Source: Filobasidium wieringae (lineage: Eukaryota; Basidiomycota; Tremellomycetes; Filobasidiales; Filobasidiaceae). From it: a DNA stretch of 64,000 nucleotides. The stretch spans positions 744,474 to 808,473 of the forward strand of contig BCIV01000012.1 in assembly GCA_001600055.1 (NCBI GenBank), in the 5' to 3' direction. Each line of letters begins with the position of its first letter. Position 1 is the first letter of the stretch. A program made the translations under genes and the position numbers. This document shows, piece by piece, positions 12,923-26,264 of the stretch. The notes beneath the pieces were generated by a model that made no database searches, was not told the DNA's origin, and was given only the letters and a program-made list of their open reading frames with translations.

Positions 12923-13303
12923 TCTCTAGGATCTCTAGTTTATGTTCGTCCACGTGACTCGAATATCTCAAATGACAGAGGCGATGAAACATAGAATCCA
13001 TTTCCGAACCAAAGCGCGCGCGTGATTCGCCAGCAAAAACCACTCACATACCTCAACGTAAGCGGAAGCTGACGTGTTTTGCGGACGATGCGTTCTTTTC
13101 GCCTCGCGGAACCGATCGTCAATGCGCTGTTTTCGCTTCGGAGTGAGCGGATTGTGCGTTCGGGGGATTCCACATAAATATCGGGATCCATCGACCTGGT
13201 TCACTCTCACTTTCTTCGTTTCTCTTGCCTCAACAGATCTTTACAACGTCACTATCGCCTCTACACATACCTTAGTACCACCTCGATATCAAATTCATCA
13301 ACC
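12923..13303 (+). promoter_or_regulatory. Metallothionein upstream region
   Basis: No gene lies in these 380 bp. An AT-rich ATAAATA at 13174-13180 lies about 125 bp before the start codon and could act as a TATA element. A pyrimidine-rich stretch (about 13203-13232) precedes the ATG. A CACGTGA lies near 12952. The heptamer GAGCAAA at 12849-12855, inside the preceding small frame, is the reverse of the yeast copper-response core TTTGCTC. Whether the cryptococcal copper factor Cuf1 uses it here is inference. Confidence 0.35.
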
Positions 13304-14229
13304 ATGTCTTGTTGCGAATCCAAGAAAGCCGAAACCAAAGCTCAGGGCGGTTGCTCGTGAGTCTTCCCTTTCCCTTTGATGATACGTTTCGATTTCAGTT
13401 GACACCTTTCATCCTCTTGTTCATCTCTGTAGTTGCGGAACCAAGTGTTCTCCCATCGCTGGATCCTCTCAATGTAGCTGCGAGGGAACTTGCACCTGCG
13501 CTGGATGCCCTAATAGGCAGACCGAAGCGGTAGATAGCGATCCTAAGGAAGGATGCTCGTACGTCCCCTCCCCTCCCTTACTCCTGATTGTAGGCTAACA
13601 AACATTCGTGCCTCAGATGCGGCAAGATGTGTTCCTCCACTGGAAAAGGATCTTGTTCATGCTCCGACTGTCAATGCAAGGGTTGCCCCAACAAGGCCAA
13701 GGAGCAGTCGACTTCTTGCAAGTAAGTCGATCACAACAGATACTACTGCACTTCGACCGTATGAGAGATTCGTACTGATCATATTATTTTCGCTATGACG
13801 AACAGGTGTGGAGACGATTGCAAATCATGTGACAACTCGAAGGACTGCTCCTGCTCCAACTGCAAGTGTGCCAACTGCCCCAACAAGTCTGCCGCTTCTT
13901 CATCTTGCAAGTGAGTACCAGTACTAATAGCTAAATCTTTTACTCGGAACAAACAAACTGATCGATCCGTCTCATTAGGTGCGGAGACGATTGCAAGTCC
14001 TGCGATAACTCCAAGGACTGCTCCTGCTCCAACTGCAAATGCGCCAACTGCCCTAACAAGTCCTCATCCGGTTGCAAGTGAGTTCGGAACTTTCACCCCG
14101 CTCCAGGGCTCTCGTTGATCGTCTCGCTTTTCTTTCTTTAGGTGCGGGAACGACTGCAAGTCTTGTGAGAACGGCAAGGACTGTTCATGCTCCAGCTGTT
14201 CCTGTTCCGGTTGCCCTAACAAGAAGTGA
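13304..14229 (+). CDS. Multi-module copper metallothionein (CMT-like)
   Basis: A Cys-rich metal-binding protein of 191 aa with 45 Cys by my count, resembling the large metallothioneins of Cryptococcus that buffer Cu(I). Six exons: 13304-13356, 13433-13558, 13617-13721, 13806-13910, 13979-14077 and 14142-14229. Exon 1 encodes MSCCESKK. Each later exon encodes one module built on CGxxC, CSCSNCKC and GCPN or NCPN, with 8-9 Cys. Every intron is in phase 2 and sits just before the first Cys of the next module, so modules can be duplicated without frame change. Exons 4 and 5 are nearly identical (CGDDCKSCDNSKDCSCSNCK), the mark of a recent duplication. Expected to be cytosolic and copper-induced (family knowledge). 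Count and borders come directly from the sequence. Confidence 0.95.
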
Positions 14230-14475
14230 TTGACGATCACGAACGGATCATTGTAATCGGGTCGAAAGAGTCCGTGTAGACACAGACCTACGAAGGTTGT
14301 ATTCATAATTTATGACCATATGAGAGAGAGATTGTCGGCTTCCTGCGAGTCTCAGGCCTGTAGATGTTGGCTCATGATCCACCTTGAAATGTTCAAAGAG
14401 ATCGGCGAAAGTGGTAGATGAACTGGATTCTCTTGACAAAGTCCCCATAGCAGGTATAAGATAATCGCAACGACC

Positions 14476-16726
14476 ATGCATCCCACTGCATGCCGATTAC
14501 TGTCTTCGAGAACGATCGCTCATCCTAGAGCACTGAAGATCCAGGCAAGACTTTCCCATCTCCCCCTTCTCACACCATCGCCGTTCCGTTCATTACCGTC
14601 TCGGTCAAGATGGATCTCGTCCTCTGCCTCAAATCGAGACACATTAGGGTCAAGAACACAGAGAAGGGGTGTTCGGGATGAACAGATATTCGAGGAAGAT
14701 CCGTTTGAGGGATGGGAGACGATCATTGGGTTGGAGATACATGCTCAGATGAAGATGGACCACAAGCTCTTTTCCCGTAAGTCGTCCCTTCCTTCCTGTG
14801 CCGATCTAATAAGCTTCTTAAGCCGATATTCGAAAAACAGGGAGTAATACTTCTTACGAAGAAGAACCTAATTCGAACGTCTTACCTATTGATGCCGGGT
14901 TTCCTGGGACTTTGCCAGTGAGTGCGCGCAATACACTGGTCGACTGCGGTTACGAAGAGCTGAGCTGGATCGCAAGATATTAGGTACTGAATAGAAAGGC
15001 AGTGCAGATCGCCGTTTCCACGGCTTTGGCTTTGAATTGCAAAGTGGTCAGTCTGTATTCATGTCCTATTTCAGTCCGTCGAGCGGTATTGATCGTCCGG
15101 TCCTCTCATCGTAGAACCCTCGATCAACTTTCGATAGGAAACATTATTTCTACCATGATATTCCGGCTTCCTACCAGATCACTCAGCATTACAGTACGTC
15201 TGCCTGGCTATGGACCGAGTGATGTTACAGAGGTTGATTTTGCTCGGTGATAGATCCGATTGCTACGGATGGTCAGATAGATCTTTCCTCTGAATTGGAT
15301 GTAGGGGTCGAAGACGATTCGACAGTGAGGATTCAACAGATTCAGATCGAGCAGGTTCGTTCTTCTTTCTCCTTATATTCGTTGTTATATCTGAAGCTGA
15401 TTATGAGGCGATTCTGCAGGACACGGCGAAAACTACCAGAATGCCCGACGGCTCGGCCCACGTCGACCTCAACAGAGCGGGAATGGGGTTGATGGAGATC
15501 GTTACGGAAGCCGATATGCGATCTCCGAAAGAAGCTGGAGCGTTCATCAGGAAACTGCAAGGGATCTTGAGACGGATCAAGGCGAGTGATGGGGATATGG
15601 AAAAGGTACGTCGATGTTCACGACCTGGGTCGACTGTGGAAATCTAACGTTTTAACCTTTTAGGGATCTTTAAGGGTAGACGCAAACGTTTCCATCAACA
15701 AGGTTGGATTGCCTTTCAATACGCGTTGTGAGATCAAAAATCTTAACAGTGTCCGATTTATGATGGCTGCACTAGGTAAGTAACCCCCAGGACATTCCAG
15801 TCGAATTACTGCTGAGTTTATCGAGATGTTGGTCATATAGAAAGCGAACGAAAACGACACCTCGAACATTATCTGTCTCAACCCGATGTCGCCCTTCGAC
15901 AGGAGACTAGGGGTTTCGACGAGGCGCGGGGCGAGACTTTTACATTAAGAACGAAAGAGGAAGCAGAAGATTATCGATACATGCCCGATGGGAATCTGCC
16001 TCCCGTCGTCATTCGTTCGGTCAGTCACGCGGCTAAGCTGGCGCTCATCAGATGAGCTGACACCACTTCCGCTTGCAGACCTATCTTGATCAAGCGGACG
16101 AGCTTCTCCCTGAATTGCCTAACGAGGCGAAAGTACGATTGACGAGGCAGTACGATATCACCCTGGCTGACGTCGAGGTCCTTCTGAGTATGGATGAAGT
16201 GGAAGGAGCGGGTGTAACGTACTTTGAAGAAGTCGTCAATGGAACAGCGGGAGCAGAAGAAGCGCAATCTAGCATCGATCCAGATCCCAAGCGAGCGGTG
16301 AACTGGATCGTCAACGAGCTTCTAGGACGACTGACTAGACAAGGGCAAGTCTGGACGACGGATCGGCTACCAGCGCGTATCCTGCGGTCGTTGCTGAACA
16401 TGGTCGACGCTGGAGAATTGACCGGGACGTCGGCAAAGAACCTGCTGAAGCACTTGTTGGAACAGCCTTTCGTACCGCCTGGCCTCGATATCAAGAGTCT
16501 AGGAACAGAGATGGGTCTGATAACCTCGAGTGAAGATTCGTCGGATTCGCTCAAAGCGCTTTGTGAACAAGTCATCGAGAAACTACCAGCGGAAGCTGAA
16601 TCGGTACGAAAAGGAAGGGAAAAGGTTGTCATGCGGCTCGTGGGCCAAGTCATGAAAGACAGCAAGGGAACGGCAGATGCACAGAAGGCCAGGACGATGT
16701 TGTTAGCGATGCTCAGCTCGCAATAG
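14476..16726 (+). CDS. PET112: Mitochondrial glutamyl-tRNA(Gln) amidotransferase subunit B
   Basis: GatB subunit of the mitochondrial GatFAB-type amidotransferase, which converts Glu-tRNA(Gln) to Gln-tRNA(Gln). An Arg/Ser-rich presequence ([18 protein letters not shown]) precedes [20 protein letters not shown], the GatB signature. Further blocks are [51 protein letters not shown] and [12 protein letters not shown]. The C-terminal half is the GatB/YqeY tail ([14 protein letters not shown]). About eight introns. It is complete. Its stop lies 29 bp from the stop of the convergent ATE1 gene, so the two 3' UTRs must overlap. Confidence 0.95.
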
Positions 16727-16755
16727 ATGGGTATATGCATATCTAGAGACTCCCC

Positions 16756-18839
<2,084 letters not shown>

Positions 18840-19126
18840 CCTGCCGATCAATGCTGGAATGGCATGTTAGCAGAGGAAGTGAGGAACGTCCTAAAGTTCT
18901 TTGAATTGTAAATGACTTTCTTCGACGATGACGAATATTCGATTTCTCAAGTGTTGAAGCGTTTTCTACTCGAATTCGTCCATCATTATATCGTTTTCAC
19001 TACTTTGTACACTCAAACAAGCTCAACAGGACATCCAGTTCCAACTTCTAATTCATCTAAAAGGTCGTCATCTATCTGGTATAAAATCATGATCGCTCGG
19101 TCAATCCCTCGCCCCCCGCCCCGCGC

Positions 19127-20409
19127 CTAAACTTCCATCTTGTTATCGTGCTCAGCGATCGCCTGACCGTTCTCCAACGCCTCCTTCTCCCGAGCTGCGG
19201 CTGCGGCTTTGGCTTTGGCAGCCGCTCCCGCCGCCATAACCTTTTGGATCTCGGCGGGTGTCATACCGGCCTTGAGCATCTGGCCGATATCGTCCCCGAT
19301 CCTACCGAAAGCGGTGTACCGTCTGATCCTTCGTCCGTAGATGTAGAAGATGCTGTAGAGAAGAGTGGGTAGTTAGTACCCAGATCGACAGGACGATGAC
19401 GAGATAAGAGGTCTCGACTGACAAGGGAGAAGGAGCGAACAGTAATCCTAAACAAGCGATAAGCGTTCCGGCCCAATGGATCCCCAAGTTCTCAAACATC
19501 CGTTTGGTGAACAACGGGAAGGCCACTCCGAAACAACTCCTGACGACGGTGTTCCCTGCCAACACGGAAGCGGCGAAGACGAGGTAAGAATCCACCAAGT
19601 ACCCCAGGACGCCGAGGAAGACGAGCACCATCCCGCATCCGAACGGGATCGAGCCGATGATCGGTGCCACCCAGTGAATATGAGCGGGCACGGCGGTCCA
19701 GGCGAAGATGAAGAGACCGGCGGGTAACATGACCCCTCCCACCATGGCGGTGAACAGTCTCTGTTCGGGGGCCAACCAGCCCCCTTCGGATTCCAACTTT
19801 TTCGTATACCTCGGGTTCTCGATGAACACCACGTAGGCCAGGGCGAGGGCCACCCCGATGGCGATCCCTACGAAAGCGAGACCTCCGATCCCCGGGGTCC
19901 AACCGCGTTCTTGCTGGAAGACGATCGGGAACGCGGTGAAGAGCATGTAGAGGATGGCGTAGATGACGGAGATGTAGAGCGCCATGAGGGCGACGATGGG
20001 TTCCTTGAAGAGCAAGACCCAAGGCATCCCCAACGCCTTTTTGAACAACTCGGCCTTCTTCGCGGGAGCACCGGCGTCCTGTCTCGTCTTCCATTCCTTC
20101 CCCGTGATCCTCGTCAACTCGGCCGCTCGTTTACGCAGGATGACGGGGGCAAAGGTCTCGGGGAAGAAGAAGAATCCGAAGATGGTGAGGAACCCGGAGA
20201 AGAAGGCTAACAAACCCGCGACCCATCTCCACCCCCTGTATTCCCCCAGGAATCCTCCGATGATAGGACCGATCGCTGGACCCATGAAGGGAGCGCTTGC
20301 GAATACCTAAAACGCACGGGTGGGTTAGGATTCAGCCCGTCTGCGAACACATCGTCAAAAAAGGGGGGGGGGGGGGGGGAAGAGAGGGGGAGGGGGGGGG
20401 GGGGGGGGG

Positions 20410-20483
<74 letters not shown>

Positions 20484-21396
20484 AGACTGACGGCCATCCC
20501 TAATCCTCGCTGCTTCGCTTCGAACACGGAAGCCACGACCTGACCTGCATTGACCATAGCCGACGCTCCGAAAGTCCCCGCCAAGAACCTGTCCCGAAAA
20601 GGGGAAAACTCGATCAGTCTCATCCCTCTCGACCAGCCGGTCAGCCAGTCAGCCAAGGGGGACCAACCTGAAAACGATGATCGCCGCGACGTTAGGACTA
20701 GCGCAGACCAGCCCGTTGAACAGGGTGAACGCGGCGTAAGTGTGAAAGAAGAAGATGGTCCTGTTCCCGTAGATCTCCGCCATGGGGGCCCAGAGGAAAG
20801 GACCTAGGACGAACCCGAGTACGAACCCGGAGGTCACTGTGGCGCGCAAAGAAGGGGGGCGGGGAGCGGGAGTGAGCGAGAGGTCGGGCGAGATAGGGGG
20901 AAGAGGCGGGACGGGACTGACCCATGATATACGTCTCGGTACTCGATCCCGGAAAATCGGCGTGGATGTCGAATATCGCCGCACTCAACATGGAGCTAGC
21001 GGCAGAGACGCCCAATGTGGACGAGGCGGCGAGGAGTACGACCAACCATTTATACGTTCCCCCGAACTTCATCGGGTTCTCTCTATCCTCCTCGCCATCC
21101 ACCGCCGCCGCCGGGGCCCAATCGACGAGAAAGGGGGAAGAGGGGGTCCCATGCCCGTCCGATGTGGAGGAGACGATACGGGAATAAGGAGTGGGGTGAC
21201 GGTTCCACGGTCTGGATTTCCTCACGGGTAAATCGTCTAGACTGATCACCCCTTGTTCCCCTTTATGCGAGAGGGGAGGGATCGCGTGATGTTCCGCTGC
21301 GGTTATCGAGGAGGCGGAAGAGTGGACGGCCGTGGGGAGGGAGGAATCGGGTTCTTTGAGGGAGGAGGAGGAGGAGGCGAGGGCGGAGGAGGACAT
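19127..21396 (-). CDS. MFS multidrug/polyamine-type transporter (DHA1)
   Basis: A 12-TM major facilitator, probably plasma-membrane H+ antiport of drugs or polyamines. A disordered cytosolic N-terminus of about 110 residues is followed by TM1 (YKWLVVLLAASSTLGVSAAS), FVLGFVLGPFLWAPMAEIYG with the family's loop 2-3 motif, and MGPAIGPIIGGFLGEYRGWR (motif C), which is typical of DHA1. The second half runs through PWVLLFKEPIVALMALYIS to LGIHWAGTLIACLGLL. The last exon encodes FYIYGRRIR and an Ala/Lys-rich tail ending DNKMEV. Substrate cannot be read from sequence. One intron (about 20307-20491) is mostly poly-C on the coding strand. Confidence 0.9.
20363..20482. repeat. Poly-G tract inside an MFS intron
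   Basis: About 120 nt almost entirely G on the + strand, broken only near 20380-20385, at 20391 and at a single C at 20410. The longest pure run is about 72 G (20411-20482). It fills two thirds of the 185-nt intron between the GMA and VFASAPF exons of the transporter. Its length in the assembly may not be reliable. Confidence 0.95.
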
Positions 21397-22593
21397 GTTC
21401 GTTTGGTTGTTGTCGTGATTGTCTGTTTGATCGAGGAGAGGTCGATCGGAGGATTGTTTTTTTGGTTCCGAGGAACACGTGAGCGGGAGTAGATCGATGT
21501 TCAGGCCGTTTCAGGTGGGTCGTTGGGATGGATGGACGGTGCCCTTGTCGTCGAGTGTATGCACCTGTGTCTGTGTCTGTGTCTGTGTCTGTGCGTGTGT
21601 CTGTGTGTGTTGGTATCAGTGTGGCCACTTTGTTTCTTTATATTCTCGCTCGTCCAACCGAAAATTCAAAGGGCCATCATCCAACAACACGCCCGCTCTA
21701 GTGCCTACTTTTAGCTTACCCGGTGTGATAACCGGGACCGTCCCGGCTATCGCTTGAACACCGGCACGGCGTCACTCGCGGGTTCGCAGTGTGTACAGCG
21801 GTTCGACCAAGATGTCAACGTAGCGACATACTCCACGACTACCACTGAGAACTCGATCCTGGATGACATCTCGAGTGTACCAGTGTGCACCTTGGTCACA
21901 TCGACCATCTTGCCCACTCGACATGCACGACCAGGCTATCAACGATAAACCTCCCGCGCGGGCTTCCTTATCTCGTCTCCCGCCCGATCACGTGATGCAC
22001 CACTCGTCGGTAACCGGTTATCTCGCTTTCGCTCGCTCGGTCGAAATCGCGATCAATCACGACTCGGGGAACGTTTCATCGGGGAGTTTCAGAGTCGAAA
22101 GGACTCGTTTCACGCAGAGTCAAGGACGATCTCGTGGTGATCTCCCGGCGAGATGGTTCTACAAACTACCTTGTAGGGACGTACAGATGGGCCTGGCAGC
22201 GGCAGTAGGACTTTTAGGGATCGTGAATGATGCAGCGAAGCCGCAGGTGCTCAAGATCGTGATCGCCCATGGCGTGCTCTGAGAGGTATCTTTCGGTGGT
22301 ATTGCTGGAGTAACGATGGCGAATCTCTCACTCGTGCGAGAACGACCGGTGTAGACGCAAATCCAGTGACGGATTTACACACGATCAATTGTTCTCGTAA
22401 ACGTTGAACATGATGACAATGCGAGACTCAACATCGCCCTTCCCACCCAGGATCCATCCAGGCCCAACCACAACCTAAAGTGGAGCGATCGATATCAACA
22501 CCCCAACCCGCTCGAGCGAACGAACAGCGACAAAGCCTCTCCCACCACATCTCCTTTCTTATCCCCGCTCCCCGCCTCATCTTTCAAACACGC
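21397..22593. other. MFS upstream region, low complexity
   Basis: No recognisable gene. The region nearest the transporter start contains a GT/GTGTCT microsatellite at about 21564-21611. The remainder has only short frames without family motifs. Confidence 0.45.
21564..21611. repeat. GTGTCT/GT microsatellite
   Basis: Repeats of GTGTCT degenerate into pure GT, about 170-215 bp upstream of the MFS start codon on the opposite strand. Confidence 0.85.
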
Positions 22594-23334
22594 TCAACAA
22601 GCAGGCCAAAACCCGACCTCCCAAACCACCCTCCCCTCCCCCTCTCTCTCCTCATTTGCTCTTCCCCATTTACTCCACTCAGTCCGTCCCCGAACAGGCC
22701 CTCCCATCGGCTCCCGTAATTGATAAATAAGCTCTTCCTGACAACTCAAACTCAACGGTGAATACGGGGCGAGCGGGGAGGTAGGTGGGGAAGGAGAATG
22801 AGCGTGGGTATGGAACGGACATTCATCCCCGATCCGTTCTCCTTGAGCCTGGTCGCGACCGGAGGGGAACGGTGGGGATGAGTTCCCCCATGGCGTAGGT
22901 TCTGGGTATCCCCAAGCGTCCATCCGGCGTGCGGAAGATGGTGTGGCGCTGGATGAGGCTGGTAGACGTCGATCGATCCGGGTCCGGATCGATCGACTGA
23001 GGTAAGGCGCATAGGGGGGTTTATCGTTCGTCCGTCCTATACGTTTTCCGTGTCGAGTCGATCGGATCAACGCATCGCTTGGGACGAAAACGAGTCCCCC
23101 GACTCACTGGAATTCGTCGACGAGAAATTGGGATTACTGGGATTATTGACGACCGGTTGGGCTTGGGGAAGGGGAAGGGGAAGGTCGAGCGGGGGAACGA
23201 TGCCCGTAAGACTGGTCTCCGACTGTTTGGGATGTGATGCGGATGAGGATGCGGATGGGGGGGTTCGGAGGTACGATACGCGGGTCGTCGTTAGGGATGT
23301 TTTGGGGGTTGGAGGCATGCCGGGATGGGATCAC
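22594..23334 (-). CDS. Possible disordered hypothetical protein
   Basis: Two adjacent minus-strand open frames (23067-23334 and 22594-23070) could be joined by a 35-nt intron with a weak donor near 23074. The combined product is Ser/Pro-rich and disordered, with a few ordered-looking stretches such as PPYAPYLSRSIRTRIDR and CQEELIYQLREPMGG. A third Pro-rich frame lies further upstream (23620-23958). I do not recognise a family, and GC-rich low complexity can produce such frames by chance. Confidence 0.25.
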
Positions 23335-24543
23335 TGATGATCTTCAAAATGGGAAGCTCGATGAGGTGGACGAATGGGTTACCGCGAGTCGTTAGGAAGC
23401 ATAGACCCGATTGATTTGACTACATGTTCGACTACCAGAACCACCCTACCTTCTATAAACATTTGGAAAACCTCGTTCGATATTACTCCGCCCCAACCCC
23501 TTCGGAACTTGGTATTGCTCCCGTTACCAAGTCATTGCATTTCGACACTACTGCGATTCCCATGGAATTTGACTGCGAGGGGCAACAGGTGCGACAGGGG
23601 AGGAGGGGGAAGACGAGGTTCATTCACAGCCGTGTTCGCTCGATTGGTGCGGCGCTAATTCGACCATGACGATGGGCAGGTGACATGTGACTTGATCGCG
23701 CGCGGGAAGAATTCTTGGTTCATATTCCTCACGACTGCGAGTCAGCATGGGATGGAAGGGAGAGGAAGGAGGGGGGGAGGTTGGATCCCGTGATTCATTG
23801 GGTTTAGTGCTTCGGGGTTTGTACGTGGAAGGTGTATGGGTGGGGAGACGGTACGAAGCGGTTCTGACCTTCCTACCCCCGCGAGGTTGGTCACGGGAAG
23901 GACGTGATGCTGTGTGTGGAGGTGGCGGAGGTCCTGCACTTGATGTGTCAGGGTTCACACGGCAATCTCGATCGGTCGTCTCTCACTCTACTTTGTGGCC
24001 AAGCAAGAGAACGGCAGACCCAATCCCGAGATTATCGCTCGAAGTGACTGTTCACACGGATCAAAGGAAGCAAACCAGTGAAAAGGACCCTTTGACGGTC
24101 GAGCGTTTCAGGTTGGGCGACGCGCGGAATCATGCTCGTCCTTGGTCGATATCAAAGCTCATCTCAAAGGAAGATATCCTAACAAAACGATGGGCGGTTT
24201 CTGATCCTCCTTCACCTCGTTGATAAAGGGTACCTTCCTCGGTCTTTCGTGCCCTTTCGCTGTGTAAACCTACACCTCACCTTGAGAGTCACGCTGTACC
24301 ATTATATGTATCTGATCGAACTCATTGCGGCAGATTACCATCGATCATATCGACCTGATCCTGTCCCCTAACCCCATAGCTACGATGCTCATAATCCACA
24401 TCCTCTTCGCCATAGCCTCGATACACCCGGCACTGGCTGCCAAGTCCACCGGTTGTTTCAAAGATCTGGGAGTAACTCAGCGGCCAATGGGAGAGAATTG
24501 TGCCCTTTTCTTCCTCACATTGTCCTTGTTCGTCTTGCAAGAA
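23335..24543. other. Gene-poor stretch with weak coding traces
   Basis: No gene I can support. A plus-strand frame at 23424-23669 (MFDYQNHPTFYKHLENLVRY at its start) looks protein-like but has no partner exons. A short plus-strand frame at 24385-24549 begins with a signal-peptide-like segment and runs antisense into the 3' end of the reductase gene. Confidence 0.35.
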
Positions 24544-25801
24544 CTATAACAGCCCAGGCAAACAGATCCACCTCCCTCCCTTCCTGCCCGTCTCCTTCCA
24601 TTCTGCCCCGAATTTCTCGGCGTACCATCTTTCACCGTTGATAGCTCTGGGTACCATGGCGGTGATCTCCGCAATCAAGAACATCCAGGGGGGAGTCAAG
24701 AGAGTGTTCCCTGGGAAAGGGATGGGGAGGGAGAGTAGGCGGGAAATAATCGGCCGAGCGAAGGAGGGATATTGCTTGGAGAGAACAATGAGGCCGGAGA
24801 CAGGAGGATGGGAGCTATAAGGAATCGGGGAAGTCATATAAGCGTAACATGCCCATTCGAACCTGCCAAGGCGTGAGGATGGTGTTAGCGAAGAGCAAGA
24901 ACCTCCTTCTTTGATTGTACGAGAGCGAACACACCATTCTGATAGATAATTGGGAAACGTCACCCATGGGAATAATCCCCCTGCTGGGATGAAATATGTC
25001 TTGCTCGCTCTATCCTGATCTGTGCCTGTCTTTGTCCTCTTCGAGGAGGACGAGGCGATGGCAGCTGGGCGCAGAAACGGGAGGTAGCGGAAGACGATGG
25101 AAGGTCGACGAAGATCATGTAGGATTTCGTCATGATAGACTGGATGACCGTTGCAATCGATGAGTGAGCGAGATCCTTGCGGGGCAACAATGCTTACCAT
25201 TCCCAGCCAATCCTAAAGCCCATCCGACAAGTCCCAACAAGAATCCTACGCTCCTTTCGTCTCCTCTCTTGACAGGGTCGCCAGCAATGTAGCTTCCCAT
25301 CAAGTAACCATTCATAAGGTTGAAGAATATCGAGGCTAGAGTGACTGAGACGTGTTGTGGAGAACGTTTCGGTGCGAGAATAAGAGGTGAGATTATGGAT
25401 CGGACAGAGTAATGGATCAGGTACATCGCCTATCGGTATTCGGCTTGAGTACGTATGTCAAGCAGAGAACCGGATATGAGTGTTAGCTCACCACGGCCAG
25501 CTGGCTGCCAGGTGACAGACTTGCGACTGAAGTATTCCGAAGTACTATCGTACTAAAAGTCAAAGGCTGGCCTCTTTCATATTCTTCAGCTCGGAAGCTT
25601 CCCATTGTCCCGACCAGTGCTCACCGATACGAATTCCATTAGAGCCCAAGCCTTGTTGCCGTCCAGGTAGCCCCAAGCCTTTCCTCCTTGGGAAGCGAAC
25701 CTGCCCCAAGACCCGTTGACGACGAACAAGGTCGCTGGGGAGTGAAGGGGAAAGTAATGGTATAGTGTGAGAAGAGCAGAGTAGAGTGAGGTATTGTGCA
25801 T
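24544..25801 (-). CDS. Steroid 5-alpha-reductase-like (SRD5A/DET2) membrane enzyme
   Basis: NADPH-dependent enoyl/steroid reductase family, a multi-pass ER protein. Exon 1 (25625-25801) ends with GSWGRFASQG and LDGNKAWALMEFVS, which match the family blocks YGRFA and GWxLMEhvSP. Then come MYLIHYSVRSIISPLI, FFNLMNGYLMGSYI, NVYHDEILHDLR, GGLFPWVTFPNYLSEW|FEWA and the terminal WYAEKFGAEW with a basic tail, the usual C-terminal order. The splices at about 25193 and 24935 keep frame. The link between exon 1 and the block GQPLTFSTIVLRNT at about 25480-25565 does not work with a plain GT-AG intron (see findings). Steroid, sterol or lipid substrate is unknown. Confidence 0.82.
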
Positions 25802-26264
25802 GATTGCCGACGGTACAATGGGACGGAGCTATCGAAAGTGCTGCTTGCTATGGCCGGTATCCACGCAGGCCACAGGTATACAATACATTCAATATTCAAG
25901 CTAGTAACGATCGAGATCGAGCGTGATGACGAATTCATAAGATCTTGCATGCTCTTGCGCCGCAAGTCGTATATCATGAATGTGAATCCACCAGGTCATA
26001 AGGGTTCATAGCGAGCAAGTACGTATAATTGTCAAAGCCTATAGCTTTAGATTTAGATACCGCTTGTCGAATCGTTAAATCGGGCGTTGATCGTAAACGA
26101 ACGGAGAGTATTGGTTGACGTAGCCGAATTAGCATAGGAGGCTAGCCAGGAACTCGAACGAACACAAATCCGATCCGGTAGCAGACTGGTAATAGATACT
26201 AGCTGCACTGATGCTGGGTGAGAACAGCGGATCATAGGTCGCCTCGTCGACCGACTCACAAAGC
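25802..26264. other. Intergenic, reductase promoter and FunK1 3' flank
   Basis: Both neighbours are on the minus strand, so this holds the 3' UTR of the kinase and the promoter of the reductase. Minus-strand frames here (26053-26329) are out of phase continuations of the kinase end and show no motif. Confidence 0.5.

Noticed and set aside
19492..20094. Long Arg-rich minus-strand frame overlapping the MFS gene
   Set aside because: Frame-shifted reading of the transporter exon, produced by GC-rich codons.
24385..24549. 54-codon plus-strand frame with a signal-peptide-like start
   Set aside because: Very short, ends antisense to the reductase 3' end, and no partner exon keeps the Cys pattern.
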